From Deltaproteobacteria bacterium (lineage in GTDB: Bacteria; Bdellovibrionota; UBA2394): a DNA stretch of 64,000 nt. The DNA lies in NCBI GenBank assembly GCA_017302715.1, contig JAFLCD010000002.1, positions 193,882 through 257,881 of the forward strand, in the 5' to 3' direction. Below the pieces are notes generated by a model that was given only the letters and a program-made list of their open reading frames with translations, made no database searches and was not told where the DNA came from. Positions 1 to 8,331 of this stretch are shown one piece after another; the first letter of the stretch is position 1; each line of letters opens with the position of its first letter. The translations under genes were made by a program, and so were the position numbers.

Positions 1-18
1 TTTAGAATATGATAGGAG

Positions 19-34
19 TTTTGGGCGCCCAAAA
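19..34. repeat. 16-bp perfect palindrome upstream of glyA
   Basis: TTTTGGGCGCCCAAAA is a perfect 16-bp palindrome about 65 bp before glyA. It has a GC-rich core with T- and A-rich ends, so it could be a bidirectional terminator for an upstream gene outside the window or a dimeric operator for glyA. Position alone cannot decide. Confidence 0.5.
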
Positions 35-99
35 TAGTTTGGCCCGCTTCAACGCATCTCACCTTGCGCCCATCTTTTGCCCAATGTTAGCGTCGCTGG

Positions 100-1332
100 A
101 TGTCTAGCGAATCCCAGAAAGTTTTTGATATTATTGATCGCGAAGAGGCCCGCCAAAAGTCTCAGCTCGAAATGATCGCATCCGAAAATTTTGTTTCAGA
201 TGAAGTGCGAAAAGCTTCGGGCTCAGTGCTGACCAATAAATATGCCGAAGGTTATCCGGGCAAAAGATATTACGGTGGTTGCGAAGTGGTGGACGAAGTC
301 GAAACGCTTGCCATTGAACGTTTGAAAAAACTTTTTGGCGCACAGGCCGTGAATGTTCAGCCGCATTCAGGATCTCAAGCCAATATGGCGGTTTATTTTT
401 CTTATTTGCAACCCGGTGACACGATTCTTGGAATGGATCTCGCTCAAGGCGGACATCTCACTCATGGCTCGCCGGTAAATTTTTCGGGCCGACTTTATAA
501 AGTTGTTTCTTACGGAGTCGATGAAAAAGCTTATCTCGATTTCAATCAAGTTCGCGAAATGGCGAAGCAGCACAAACCAAAATTGATTGTCTGCGGAGCT
601 TCGGCTTATGCGCGCAAAATAGATTTCGCTCAGTTTCAAAAAATCGCCGACGAAGTGGGCGCGCGAACGATGGCCGATATTGCTCATCCCGCTGGCTTAG
701 TGGCAACAGGTCATCATCCTTCACCGGTTGGTATTTGTGATTACGTTACTTCAACGACGCATAAAACTTTGCGCGGACCTCGTTCAGGAATCATCATGAT
801 GAAAGAAGAGTGGGCCAAAGAAGTGAACTCGAGAATTTTTCCGGGAATTCAGGGCGGACCATTGATGCATACGATCGCTGCGAAAGCGATTGCGTTTGGC
901 GAGGCACTTGATCCGCGATTTAAAAATTACGCCGCGCAAATTATAAAAAATTGTCAGACTCTCGCCGATGAATTGCTGAAGGGTGGAGTGGCACTGGTAA
1001 GTGGCGGCACCGACAATCATTTGTTGCTCGCCGATTTGCGGCCTTTAAATTTGAACGGAACAGAAGCCGAGCATGCGCTTGATCGAGCAGGCATTACCGT
1101 CAATAAAAATATGATTCCAAAAGATCCTCAGCCACCGCGAGTGACTTCGGGAATTCGCATCGGAACGGCAGCATTGACGACTCGAGGTTTAAAAGAAGCT
1201 CAGATGAAACAAGTGGCTGGATGGATTTTAGAAGTTTTAAAAAATTCTAAAGACGAAACGAAACTTTCAAAAGTTCGGGCAGAGATCAAAGAGTTCTGCA
1301 AACCTTATCCGCTATTTCAGTGGAACGCTTAA
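100..1332 (+). CDS. glyA: Serine hydroxymethyltransferase
   Basis: PLP enzyme of the cytosol that interconverts serine and glycine and loads one-carbon units onto tetrahydrofolate. The 410-residue length is normal for bacterial GlyA. The PLP-lysine motif [13 protein letters not shown] is intact with the Schiff-base lysine at about residue 222, and the N-terminal IASENFVS and [14 protein letters not shown] motifs are present. The ATG start gives the expected N-terminus, although no strong ribosome-binding site is visible. nrdR follows after 24 bp, so the two probably share a transcript, a common glyA-nrdR pairing. Identification is secure. Confidence 0.97.
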   Translation: MSSESQKVFDIIDREEARQKSQLEMIASENFVSDEVRKASGSVLTNKYAEGYPGKRYYGGCEVVDEVETLAIERLKKLFGAQAVNVQPHSGSQANMAVYFSYLQPGDTILGMDLAQGGHLTHGSPVNFSGRLYKVVSYGVDEKAYLDFNQVREMAKQHKPKLIVCGASAYARKIDFAQFQKIADEVGARTMADIAHPAGLVATGHHPSPVGICDYVTSTTHKTLRGPRSGIIMMKEEWAKEVNSRIFPGIQGGPLMHTIAAKAIAFGEALDPRFKNYAAQIIKNCQTLADELLKGGVALVSGGTDNHLLLADLRPLNLNGTEAEHALDRAGITVNKNMIPKDPQPPRVTSGIRIGTAALTTRGLKEAQMKQVAGWILEVLKNSKDETKLSKVRAEIKEFCKPYPLFQWNA

Positions 1333-1356
1333 GCATGCGAAGCGAGATGAAATAAA

Positions 1357-1815
1357 GTGCGTTGCCCCGTTTGTAAACACGATGAAACATCGGTTGTTGA
1401 TTCTCGAGATGCCAAAGAAGGCGAAGAGATTCGCCGTCGCCGCGAATGTTTAAAATGTAAGCAGCGTTTTACGACTTATGAGCGAGCGGATTCAGTTTTC
1501 CCTTGGGTCATCAAAAAAGATGGGCGTCGTGAAGAATTTAATCCCGAAAAAATCAAAGCCGGAGTACTTCGCGCTCTCGAAAAGCGTCCAGTGAGCATTC
1601 ATGATTCCGAAGATTTAGTGAACCAGGTGATTCAGGCGCTGGTTGAAAAAGGTGAGAAAGAAATTCCAAGTTCGATGATTGGCGAAGAGATTATGCGACG
1701 ATTAAAGGGCCTCGATGAAGTAGCCTATGTGCGTTTTGCGAGCGTTTATCGTCAGTTTCGAGATATCAATGATTTCATGTCAGAACTGAGCTCTCTTTTA
1801 ACAAAACGCTCTTAA
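1357..1815 (+). CDS. nrdR: NrdR transcriptional repressor of ribonucleotide reductase genes
   Basis: A 152-residue NrdR. The N-terminal zinc ribbon uses C3, C6, C31 and C34 (MRCPVC ... CLKC), followed by an ATP-cone domain from about residue 49 (VIKKDGRREEFNPEKI). In this family nucleotide binding to the ATP cone controls DNA binding at NrdR boxes before nrd operons; no nrd gene lies in the window. The start is GTG. An ATG ten bases upstream is closed at once by a stop. It lies 24 bp after glyA and is probably co-transcribed. Confidence 0.96.
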   Translation: MRCPVCKHDETSVVDSRDAKEGEEIRRRRECLKCKQRFTTYERADSVFPWVIKKDGRREEFNPEKIKAGVLRALEKRPVSIHDSEDLVNQVIQALVEKGEKEIPSSMIGEEIMRRLKGLDEVAYVRFASVYRQFRDINDFMSELSSLLTKRS

Positions 1816-1902
1816 TTGATCCGACTAAAGTCAGGCAAAAATGGGCTACGCAAAAATTGCGTTCGTCTTAAAAAATGTTAATGAATTTCTAAGACTTAAG
1901 AG

Positions 1903-1918
1903 TGGCACAAGTATTGCT
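1903..1918 (+). promoter_or_regulatory. Sigma-54 (-24/-12) promoter
   Basis: TGGCACAAGTATTGCT matches the RpoN consensus TGGCAC-N5-TTGCW, with GG and GC separated by exactly 10 nt. The -12 GC is at 1916-1917, which places initiation near 1928, about 18 nt before the ATG at 1946. The element sits inside an inverted repeat, CTTAAGAG at 1895-1902 and CTCTTAAG at 1917-1924, whose right arm begins on the -12 C. An enhancer-binding activator would be needed; none is encoded nearby. Confidence 0.8.
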
Positions 1919-1945
1919 CTTAAGAAGAACGAAAGAGAGCCCACC

Positions 1946-4168
1946 ATGAAAAAATTCGTATTCACTTCCAGCAAATTTCTAAGCCTAAATTTGGGCGTGT
2001 TGTTTTTTATTTCGACCAGTTCTCTTCTGCTTCCACTTCAGGCGCAGCAGCGAGGAACGATCAATCAATCGCAGACATCTGGCGAGAGTGTTTACAGTGA
2101 TAATTTTATTGAAGAAGATTGTATGGATTTAGCTGGAGCTGGCTCTACTATCGGACTTGTTTCAGTTTTTAAAAATGGCGCTTATTACGATGCTACTCCA
2201 ACGGTTCAATGTATTTACAATCTTGGAATTTATAATGCTCAAGGTCAGCGAATCGGAACGAATTATGATTCGAGTATGAATCTCTACGGCTTATCTGGAA
2301 AATATTTAAAAACGGGTTCTGCCTGGTTGAATCCTCCACCTGGAGCGCGCAGTTTTGGAACGACGAATAATAATTTTCAAATGGACTACACAGGTGCCAC
2401 GAGTGGATTGCCTTTGACGACGAGTCTTCTTTATAGCAGTGAAGCTCATCATTATTATTATATAGATAAATATCGTCGAACACTTTTAACTGATTCATTT
2501 ATTGATTCACTCAATCTTTCAGCTAACGCTGCGAGAAATATTAAATATCTTCAATACAATCCTGATCTCGTTGGAATTCAATATTCTGGAAAACCTCGAT
2601 TCTTTGCTGCGGAAAGTGAGACAGTGGCAGGCATCGAACTTTATTTTCCTGAAAATTTTGCTTATTCCTACGCACGTTCTCGAACAGGTTCGCCTTATTC
2701 ATCTATGACGCCGATTTCCAATTCTTTTGATCCTGAAGCCATCGTTGGAGATTATGCGGGAATAGCTTCGAGTTGGATTCTTGGATCGAACCAACCTTAT
2801 CCAGGTGCAGAAGGTTATGGTCAGTTTAATTCATGGATCAATAATGTTCTTTCACCCCTCAATGACGGGATTTCGAATTTCGAAGGTTATGCATATTCCG
2901 GTCGAACGGAACAATTTAAATATTTATCGATGACACAAAGATCTTGGAGCGGCAATCAGTGCGGAGTAAATGGTTGGGCGCCCTGCGATAAAGGATACCG
3001 AATTGATAACGTCATGATGTATGACGAAAATGATATGTCGAGAACAGGAATTTTTCCGATGTGGAGTTCTATTCCTGGAAATTTTCCAATTGGTGGTTAT
3101 GGATTTGTCGGATCAAATCTTGCATCTCTTTATTTCAGCTCTTTATTTTATGATTTAGTTTCAGATGCTGGACTTGGATTAAATAAAACTCGTCAGCTTG
3201 TTTTTAAAATGTATTCACTTATCGATAATCTCTCTTCTTTTACGATGAGAGATTTCGGCGCGAAGATGATTGCAGCAGGTCGCGCTCTTTGGCCCGATGG
3301 AAATGGTCAAAGTCTTTACGAAAAAGATATTGCCGATGTTCTTCGCTCGCGAGGTATTCCACTTTATGGCGAAGCGAATTTTAAAGATGGGTTGCCCGCA
3401 GGACTTATGCCCGTAACTCAAGCAGCGACGGTTAATTATTTTGGATCAGGACATCCCGAGAGTCAGCCTTCGGGTTACGGCGCTGCCAATTATACAATCA
3501 ATGGATATAAAGAGCCGGGCACTGATTATAATTATATGGGTTATACCTTTTATAAACATTCTAAATACGGACCCTGCGATAAACTCGTTTTAACTAACGG
3601 AACTTTTAATGGTGGTTCTTACAATGAGGATGGAGATTTTTATTGGGAAGGTAAGGGTAGGGAGCTTGGAAACCTTACGATCTTTGTTCCAGAGAATGCG
3701 AGCAATCCATCTAAGGTTCTTCAGTGGAAACGTTATCGTCAAAGATGTCTGAATGAAACAGAAGATGGATTTTATGCGGAAGACGTCAGACCTTTTGGTT
3801 TTCGAGTTATTAAGTCTATTAAAAATGGATTTTCTTTTACTGCCTCGAAAATTCAAAATACGAACAGTAACTCCGCTTACAATAATTACAGCTTAACAAT
3901 CGTCGATCCTTCGAAGAGTTTTGCTGGAGCTGCCACTTATACTTGGACCTTCACCAATTATTTAGGGCAAAGTTTTGTTCGAACGGGTTCTCAAGTTGTT
4001 TATGCTGCACTTAAAGATCAACCCTTTACGATTAAGATTGAGCGTAAGCGCGGAGTGAAAGTGGATACATTGACTCTTCGTGAGCGCGGAAACGACTTAG
4101 ATAGAAATAATGGAAATGCTTTTGTAAAAAGTTTTTGTCCAAATAATACGAGCTGCAAATTTCAGTAA
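1946..4168 (+). CDS. Secreted protein of unknown function under sigma-54 control
   Basis: Not recognised. The start chosen is the ATG at 1946: it follows the purine-rich GAAAGAGAG and gives a classic Sec signal peptide (MKKF, then a hydrophobic stretch ending LPLQAQQ). An upstream in-frame start at 1841 would place the sigma-54 promoter inside the gene. The mature protein of about 700 residues is rich in Tyr, Asn, Gly and Ser. It carries scattered Cys residues (for example NQCGVNGWAPCDKG and SFCPNNTSCKF) that could form disulfides. No HExxH, SGNH or other catalytic motif is evident. It is single-gene, with a convergent prepilin gene 23 bp downstream. Its size, export and composition suggest a secreted or surface protein; a function cannot be assigned. 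Confidence 0.8.
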   Translation: MKKFVFTSSKFLSLNLGVLFFISTSSLLLPLQAQQRGTINQSQTSGESVYSDNFIEEDCMDLAGAGSTIGLVSVFKNGAYYDATPTVQCIYNLGIYNAQGQRIGTNYDSSMNLYGLSGKYLKTGSAWLNPPPGARSFGTTNNNFQMDYTGATSGLPLTTSLLYSSEAHHYYYIDKYRRTLLTDSFIDSLNLSANAARNIKYLQYNPDLVGIQYSGKPRFFAAESETVAGIELYFPENFAYSYARSRTGSPYSSMTPISNSFDPEAIVGDYAGIASSWILGSNQPYPGAEGYGQFNSWINNVLSPLNDGISNFEGYAYSGRTEQFKYLSMTQRSWSGNQCGVNGWAPCDKGYRIDNVMMYDENDMSRTGIFPMWSSIPGNFPIGGYGFVGSNLASLYFSSLFYDLVSDAGLGLNKTRQLVFKMYSLIDNLSSFTMRDFGAKMIAAGRALWPDGNGQSLYEKDIADVLRSRGIPLYGEANFKDGLPAGLMPVTQAATVNYFGSGHPESQPSGYGAANYTINGYKEPGTDYNYMGYTFYKHSKYGPCDKLVLTNGTFNGGSYNEDGDFYWEGKGRELGNLTIFVPENASNPSKVLQWKRYRQRCLNETEDGFYAEDVRPFGFRVIKSIKNGFSFTASKIQNTNSNSAYNNYSLTIVDPSKSFAGAATYTWTFTNYLGQSFVRTGSQVVYAALKDQPFTIKIERKRGVKVDTLTLRERGNDLDRNNGNAFVKSFCPNNTSCKFQ

Positions 4169-4191
4169 AAATTTTTAGCAATAGAGGCGGC

Positions 4192-4881
4192 CTAGTCATC
4201 TGATTCAACTTCAGGCGGAGCAGCTGGGGGATTTGTTATGCCACCTGCATTAAAATCTGAAGCGTCGCAAATAATGGGGCTGCCTGAATAGTTATTTGTT
4301 TTATAGGTTTGGGCAGCCACCGTATCCCGCTGCCTTGAAATTCCATCGCAGATTTGAATAAGATTTCCATCCTGATTGACGGCAAGTACATCTAAGAACG
4401 TTCCACCATCTAAAGTAGTTTCGGCACCAATCATAAATTTATCAGAGGCAAGGCTAGTTGAGGCTCCAACTGTTCTTTTTGAAAGCCCAAAACCCTTGTT
4501 AATGGGCAAGTCAGCAGTTGCAACTCCAGGAAAATTTACATTGAGTAAATTATACTGTGATAGAGAGCATTTTTTTGCTCCAGTGCAGTCGGCGTTCTGA
4601 GCGCCCACAATCAAATTGTAGCGGGTTCGACTGCCCACACTCATAGGAAGTTGACTGCCATTTTCATCTTCAAAAAATTGTGTGTACGCATTATTTGAAT
4701 TCGTGGCGCGATAAATAATTTGATCGCGATAAGCTTGAAGCAAAAGTTTTACGCCCTCAGAGCGTCGTGATTGCAAAAGGTAATTCTTAAAGTGAGGCAT
4801 CGCCAAAGCTGTCAGTGTGCCCACAATCGCGACCACCACTAAGATTTCTATCAATGTAAAACCCCGATTTTTTGTCTTCAT
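4192..4881 (-). CDS. Type IV prepilin-like protein
   Basis: The N-terminus MKTKNRGFTLIEILVV is a type III (prepilin) signal sequence: a short basic leader of seven residues, the G/F cleavage site, Glu at mature position 5 and a long hydrophobic helix. PilD would cleave and N-methylate it. The start chosen is the ATG at 4881, with GAGGGA just upstream; an extension to 4929 would give an abnormal leader. The 229-residue protein has a C-terminal region with paired Cys residues (NADCTGAKKC; QICDG and IICDAS) typical of pilin disulfides, and ends in a Pro/Glu/Asp tail. It could be a major pilin, a minor pilin or a type II secretion pseudopilin. No pil assembly genes are nearby. Confidence 0.88.
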   Translation of the reverse strand: MKTKNRGFTLIEILVVVAIVGTLTALAMPHFKNYLLQSRRSEGVKLLLQAYRDQIIYRATNSNNAYTQFFEDENGSQLPMSVGSRTRYNLIVGAQNADCTGAKKCSLSQYNLLNVNFPGVATADLPINKGFGLSKRTVGASTSLASDKFMIGAETTLDGGTFLDVLAVNQDGNLIQICDGISRQRDTVAAQTYKTNNYSGSPIICDASDFNAGGITNPPAAPPEVESDD

Positions 4882-4999
4882 AGTCCCTCTATTGTCCCAT
4901 GACGAAGCACTCATCTGATAGCCTGCCAAAGTCTTGACGCATTGCGCCTATACCTCTCTTTCCTTGGTTTTAATGGGGTCTCGGCGTTAGAATTGAAAT

Positions 5000-5464
5000 G
5001 TGAAATTCAAGCGCTTCCATATTTTGACTCATAAGCCAGTTCAAATGAAATTGGCTTCGGTGTTTTTGCTTTGGTTTATCGTTTTTATCGCCTCGTTTTT
5101 ACTCTTGTTTGCCATTAATTTTTCGATGGCAAGTAGTCGTACTCAAGAGCTTTCCATGGTGCATGATCGACTTCTTACGAATGCGATCTTAGTAGATCAA
5201 ACGAAGAACTTAGCTTTTTATTATGGCATCGCTTCGCTTGTTTATTTTGTTTTGGTTTGGATTTATATGCTCGTTTATAGTCATCGTCTAACAGGTCCCG
5301 TTTTTAAACTGACTCATCATCTCGATCGGGCGACGAAGGCCGGAGAGATTCCTAAGCCTATTAAGTTTAGAAAGAGTGACGCTTTTCATGAATTGGCTGA
5401 AAGCTTTAATCACTTTGTCGTGATGCTTGAAAAAGAGCGACCGACTTCTTCGAAGCCAAAGTGA
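5000..5464 (+). CDS. Two-helix membrane protein with HAMP domain
   Basis: A 154-residue protein with transmembrane helices at about residues 17-41 and 71-93, a short periplasmic loop, and then a HAMP-type segment (HRLTGPVFKLTHHLDRATKAGEI ... ELAESFNHFVVMLEKE). There is no output domain. The GTG start is used. Its stop overlaps the GTG start of the adjacent cyclase gene by 4 nt (GTGA), so the two are translationally coupled. This suggests that the HAMP protein is a sensor or partner subunit for that cyclase. This is inference from gene order. Confidence 0.8.
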   Translation: MKFKRFHILTHKPVQMKLASVFLLWFIVFIASFLLLFAINFSMASSRTQELSMVHDRLLTNAILVDQTKNLAFYYGIASLVYFVLVWIYMLVYSHRLTGPVFKLTHHLDRATKAGEIPKPIKFRKSDAFHELAESFNHFVVMLEKERPTSSKPK

Positions 5465-7287
5465 ATTCTTCTACCCAACGTTTTCGAATTCTTTGGTTCA
5501 TTAGTTTTCTTCTCGCCCTTTGGATATTGATTTCTTCGCTTGGAATATTTCAAGTGCGTCGCATTGGCCTTCTTTTGCATGCCGATCAGCTGTGGAGCGG
5601 ATTCAAACAATCTTTAGAACTTGAATGGAAGCTGAACTCTCGAAAGCTTTCGGATCAAATCGAAGTTTTAAAATTGGAATATCCCAATCGAGTTGATTTT
5701 TGGTTTGATGAAAAGACAAAATCTGAGCTTTCAAAAAAACTCAGAACTTATTCGGGACCTATCCTTTTGAATTTTGAGCCGCAAAGACTTCTCGCCGATG
5801 CCGCGATGAAAAATATTTTTTTAAATCCAAATCTTATTCGGCCTATTCGAATTGATACGGATTACGACGGCAGACTTTCAGAAGAAAAAATTATATCCGA
5901 AATGTTTTTTGATTTTGCGAATGAAGAGTTTTCTCAAGTCGTCGGTGCACCTCGATCAGTTTATCCAAAAGACTTACAGTATTATGAAAATCATTCGTTC
6001 GGCAGTCTCGATCTTTATAAAGATATTCGAAGTAATCGATTGGATTATTATCCACTTTATTCAAAGGCATCCGTTTATCCATTTCCTACTTTAGGTCTTG
6101 CTGCACTTTCGGCACTTCGGTTTTGTGTGACGAAGCCGAGACTTTCCAATCATTTTCAGGAGATTTTTTGCGAAGATGAATCAGTGGCAAAGCGGCTTCC
6201 GACCTTACTTCCTCTTTTCTTTTATCAGGCTTCTCAAAATTATTTACTGACGCCCTATCAAACTGTTGAAGCTTTAAAAGATTCAAAAAAATTACTGATC
6301 GTCGAAGTTGTCGATAGCGCGAGTCCGTTTTTTAATATTCGAGATGAAAAAATATCTTTTGGAACTTATTTAGCAACGGCAATCAGTAATGTTTTACAGG
6401 GAGATTTTTATCGACGACCAGTCGCTCTGAAGTGGGGTGAGTTTGGATTGGGGATTTTTTTCTGCCTCATTATTTTCTTTATTGCGAGAAGATATAAACT
6501 TCTTACTTTATTCTCAGTCGTTTTTTTGAGTTTGGTTGGATTTGTCGCTTTAGATCTTTTCTTAAGCATTATTTTTCATTGGCGAACACAACCGGTTGAA
6601 TTTTTAACGGCTTTATCTTTAATTTCTGTGGCCGCTATTGTTATTAAAAGTATTCGAGATTTTGAAGATCGCAATCTACTCGAGAAAGCTTTTTCGGGTT
6701 ATGTCAGTGGGGAGCGTTTAAAGCGATTGATGTCAGGGGAAGAGAAGCTTGATCTGGCCGGCAAAAAAGCGACGATTTCTACGCTCATCATCGATCTTGC
6801 CGGATTTTCGAGAATTTCTGAGAAGCTGTCACCTGAAGAAGTTTTTCTTCATTTGCAAAGATTTTTTTCAATTGTCGATCCCATTATTTTTGAGTTCGGA
6901 GGAATCATCGATAAAAAAATGGGTGATGGATTGCTCGCTTTTTTTGGAGATCAAAAAGAGAGTCTTTCTTCTCAAGCTGCACAAGATGCCATTCGTGCGG
7001 CTATAAAAATTCAGCAAAGTCTTCGAGAAGAATTTCCTGCGAGAGTGGGCGTAAATACCGGTTCCGTTTTTTTGGGAAATGCCGGCAGTCAGAGGCATTT
7101 CAACTATACGGTTTTAGGGGAGTCGGTGAATTTCACTCAACGTCTGGAGGCGGCATGCCCGACTTCTTCGGTCTTAGTAGGGCCGAACACCTTTGCGCTG
7201 GCCAAGGAGTCATTTAAATTTCGCGAGCTAAAAATAGCTGTTAAAAATCAACAAGATCACTCTATAGCCTTCGAAGTGCTGTTTTAA
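5461..7287 (+). CDS. Membrane class III adenylate/guanylate cyclase with CHASE2-like sensor
   Basis: A 608-residue protein with an N-terminal transmembrane helix, a periplasmic region of about 290 residues resembling a diverged CHASE2 sensor, a cluster of membrane helices at about residues 325-395, and a C-terminal class III cyclase domain. In the catalytic domain both metal-binding aspartates are present: D445 in LIIDLAGFSRISE and D489 in KKMGDGLLAFFGD. The later segment VGVNTGSVFLGNAGSQRHFNYTVLGE is typical of bacterial cyclases. It likely makes cAMP in response to an envelope signal. It overlaps the HAMP gene by 4 nt. The nucleotide product and the CHASE2 assignment are inferred. Confidence 0.88.
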   Translation: MNSSTQRFRILWFISFLLALWILISSLGIFQVRRIGLLLHADQLWSGFKQSLELEWKLNSRKLSDQIEVLKLEYPNRVDFWFDEKTKSELSKKLRTYSGPILLNFEPQRLLADAAMKNIFLNPNLIRPIRIDTDYDGRLSEEKIISEMFFDFANEEFSQVVGAPRSVYPKDLQYYENHSFGSLDLYKDIRSNRLDYYPLYSKASVYPFPTLGLAALSALRFCVTKPRLSNHFQEIFCEDESVAKRLPTLLPLFFYQASQNYLLTPYQTVEALKDSKKLLIVEVVDSASPFFNIRDEKISFGTYLATAISNVLQGDFYRRPVALKWGEFGLGIFFCLIIFFIARRYKLLTLFSVVFLSLVGFVALDLFLSIIFHWRTQPVEFLTALSLISVAAIVIKSIRDFEDRNLLEKAFSGYVSGERLKRLMSGEEKLDLAGKKATISTLIIDLAGFSRISEKLSPEEVFLHLQRFFSIVDPIIFEFGGIIDKKMGDGLLAFFGDQKESLSSQAAQDAIRAAIKIQQSLREEFPARVGVNTGSVFLGNAGSQRHFNYTVLGESVNFTQRLEAACPTSSVLVGPNTFALAKESFKFRELKIAVKNQQDHSIAFEVLF

Positions 7288-7348
7288 GCATTCTTTGAGG
7301 GAATCCGCTTTTGACAAAAAAAATCTAAGTGATAGTCCTCTTTAACTT

Positions 7349-7792
7349 ATGGGCAATCGACGACACGCGCGTGAATCAGCTTTGAGCTATCTTTATCAGC
7401 TCGACCTCGAGGTGCCCACGCTCACCAATACGCCCGAAAAATTTGCGCAACACTTTAAGGTGATGGATGCGTTTCGGGGATATTTTTTTCAGATTGTTCG
7501 CGGAGTAGCGGCAAAGCACGACGAAATTGATAAAGAAATTATTGAAGCGGCCGAGCATTGGAAGCTCTATCGTATTGGTAAAATCGATAAAGCTATTTTG
7601 CGTATGGCGATCTACGAGCTAATGGATTGTCCCGAAACTTCTCACAATATCATCATCGATGAGGCCGTTGAGCTCGCTAAAATCTTTGGAGTTCAGGAAT
7701 CTTCGGCCTTTGTGAACGGAATTCTCGACAAAATCGCGAAGAAATATCGAAAGGACGCCAGCGTTCCTACCCCTTCTGTTGACCTCGGCTGA
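7349..7792 (+). CDS. nusB: Transcription antitermination factor NusB
   Basis: A 147-residue NusB. The all-helical fold signature is clear: RRHARESALSYLYQLD at the N-terminus, then AEHWKLYRIGKIDKAILRMAIYEL, and the C-terminal IIDEAVELAKIFGVQESSAFVNGILDKIAK. In the family NusB pairs with NusE (S10) and binds boxA RNA in rRNA antitermination. The ATG start is well placed. A TTGACA hexamer at 7311-7316 could be a -35 element, but no convincing -10 is seen at normal spacing. The next gene follows after 23 bp. Confidence 0.95.
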   Translation: MGNRRHARESALSYLYQLDLEVPTLTNTPEKFAQHFKVMDAFRGYFFQIVRGVAAKHDEIDKEIIEAAEHWKLYRIGKIDKAILRMAIYELMDCPETSHNIIIDEAVELAKIFGVQESSAFVNGILDKIAKKYRKDASVPTPSVDLG

Positions 7793-7815
7793 GATATTTT
7801 TCTAAGATATCATCA

Positions 7816-8310
7816 GTGGAAGTTTTCAAAAAAATCCCAGAGGATCTCGATGCCTTTTCGGGCGATCTCGTTGTTGCTGTGGTGGGTGAGGATGAGCGAC
7901 CTTTACAGGCTGCGAATGCTTGGCTCGATTGGCGAGTCTATGGTGGCTTAACAGAATTAATCACTCGCGGTTTATTTAGCGGCAAATTGGGCGAGAAATG
8001 TTTGGTTCCTACGTACACCAAGTTTAAATTCGATCGCTTGGTTTTAATCGGTGGAGGCCCGCTTTTTGAAGAGGCCGTTTACCCAACAGATGACTCGGGA
8101 CAAGCTCGCTGGTTAAGTATTGCCGATTCGATTTATCAAACCATTCGCACTTTGAATGTGAAAAAACTGGGATTGAGTTTGCCGAGATTTGATTTAGTGG
8201 ATCAGGAAAAAGCTTTGATCAAAGCTTTTCAGATGAGTCGTCTTCCAAACGATACGACTTTATTTATGGCACGGGCCGCTCATTATTCAAGTACGCAGAT
8301 GAGTGTTTGA
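7816..8310 (+). CDS. Stand-alone leucyl aminopeptidase N-terminal-like (M17 macro-like) domain
   Basis: The 164 residues resemble the N-terminal domain of peptidase M17 (GDLVVAVVGEDERPLQAANAWLDWR ... LVPTYTKFKFDRLVLIGGG). The catalytic domain with its NTDAEGRL signature is absent, and there is no frameshifted remnant before the convergent gene at 8332. The GTG start lies 23 bp after nusB. In complete M17 enzymes this domain is non-catalytic and helps build the hexamer. A free copy might bind a nucleotide-like ligand or interact with the full enzyme encoded at 13727-15247. The domain call is fairly good; the role is unknown. Confidence 0.75.
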   Translation: MEVFKKIPEDLDAFSGDLVVAVVGEDERPLQAANAWLDWRVYGGLTELITRGLFSGKLGEKCLVPTYTKFKFDRLVLIGGGPLFEEAVYPTDDSGQARWLSIADSIYQTIRTLNVKKLGLSLPRFDLVDQEKALIKAFQMSRLPNDTTLFMARAAHYSSTQMSV

Positions 8311-8331
8311 TTTCGGCGTTTAATTTTAGAT

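Noticed and set aside
1841-1945. Longer start for the secreted 740-residue protein
   Set aside because: It would put a sigma-54 promoter inside the gene and hide a good signal peptide that begins at 1946.
4882-4980. Sigma-54 promoter before the prepilin gene
   Set aside because: TTGGCAGGCTATCAGA on the minus strand has GG, but GA stands where GC is required at the -12 position.
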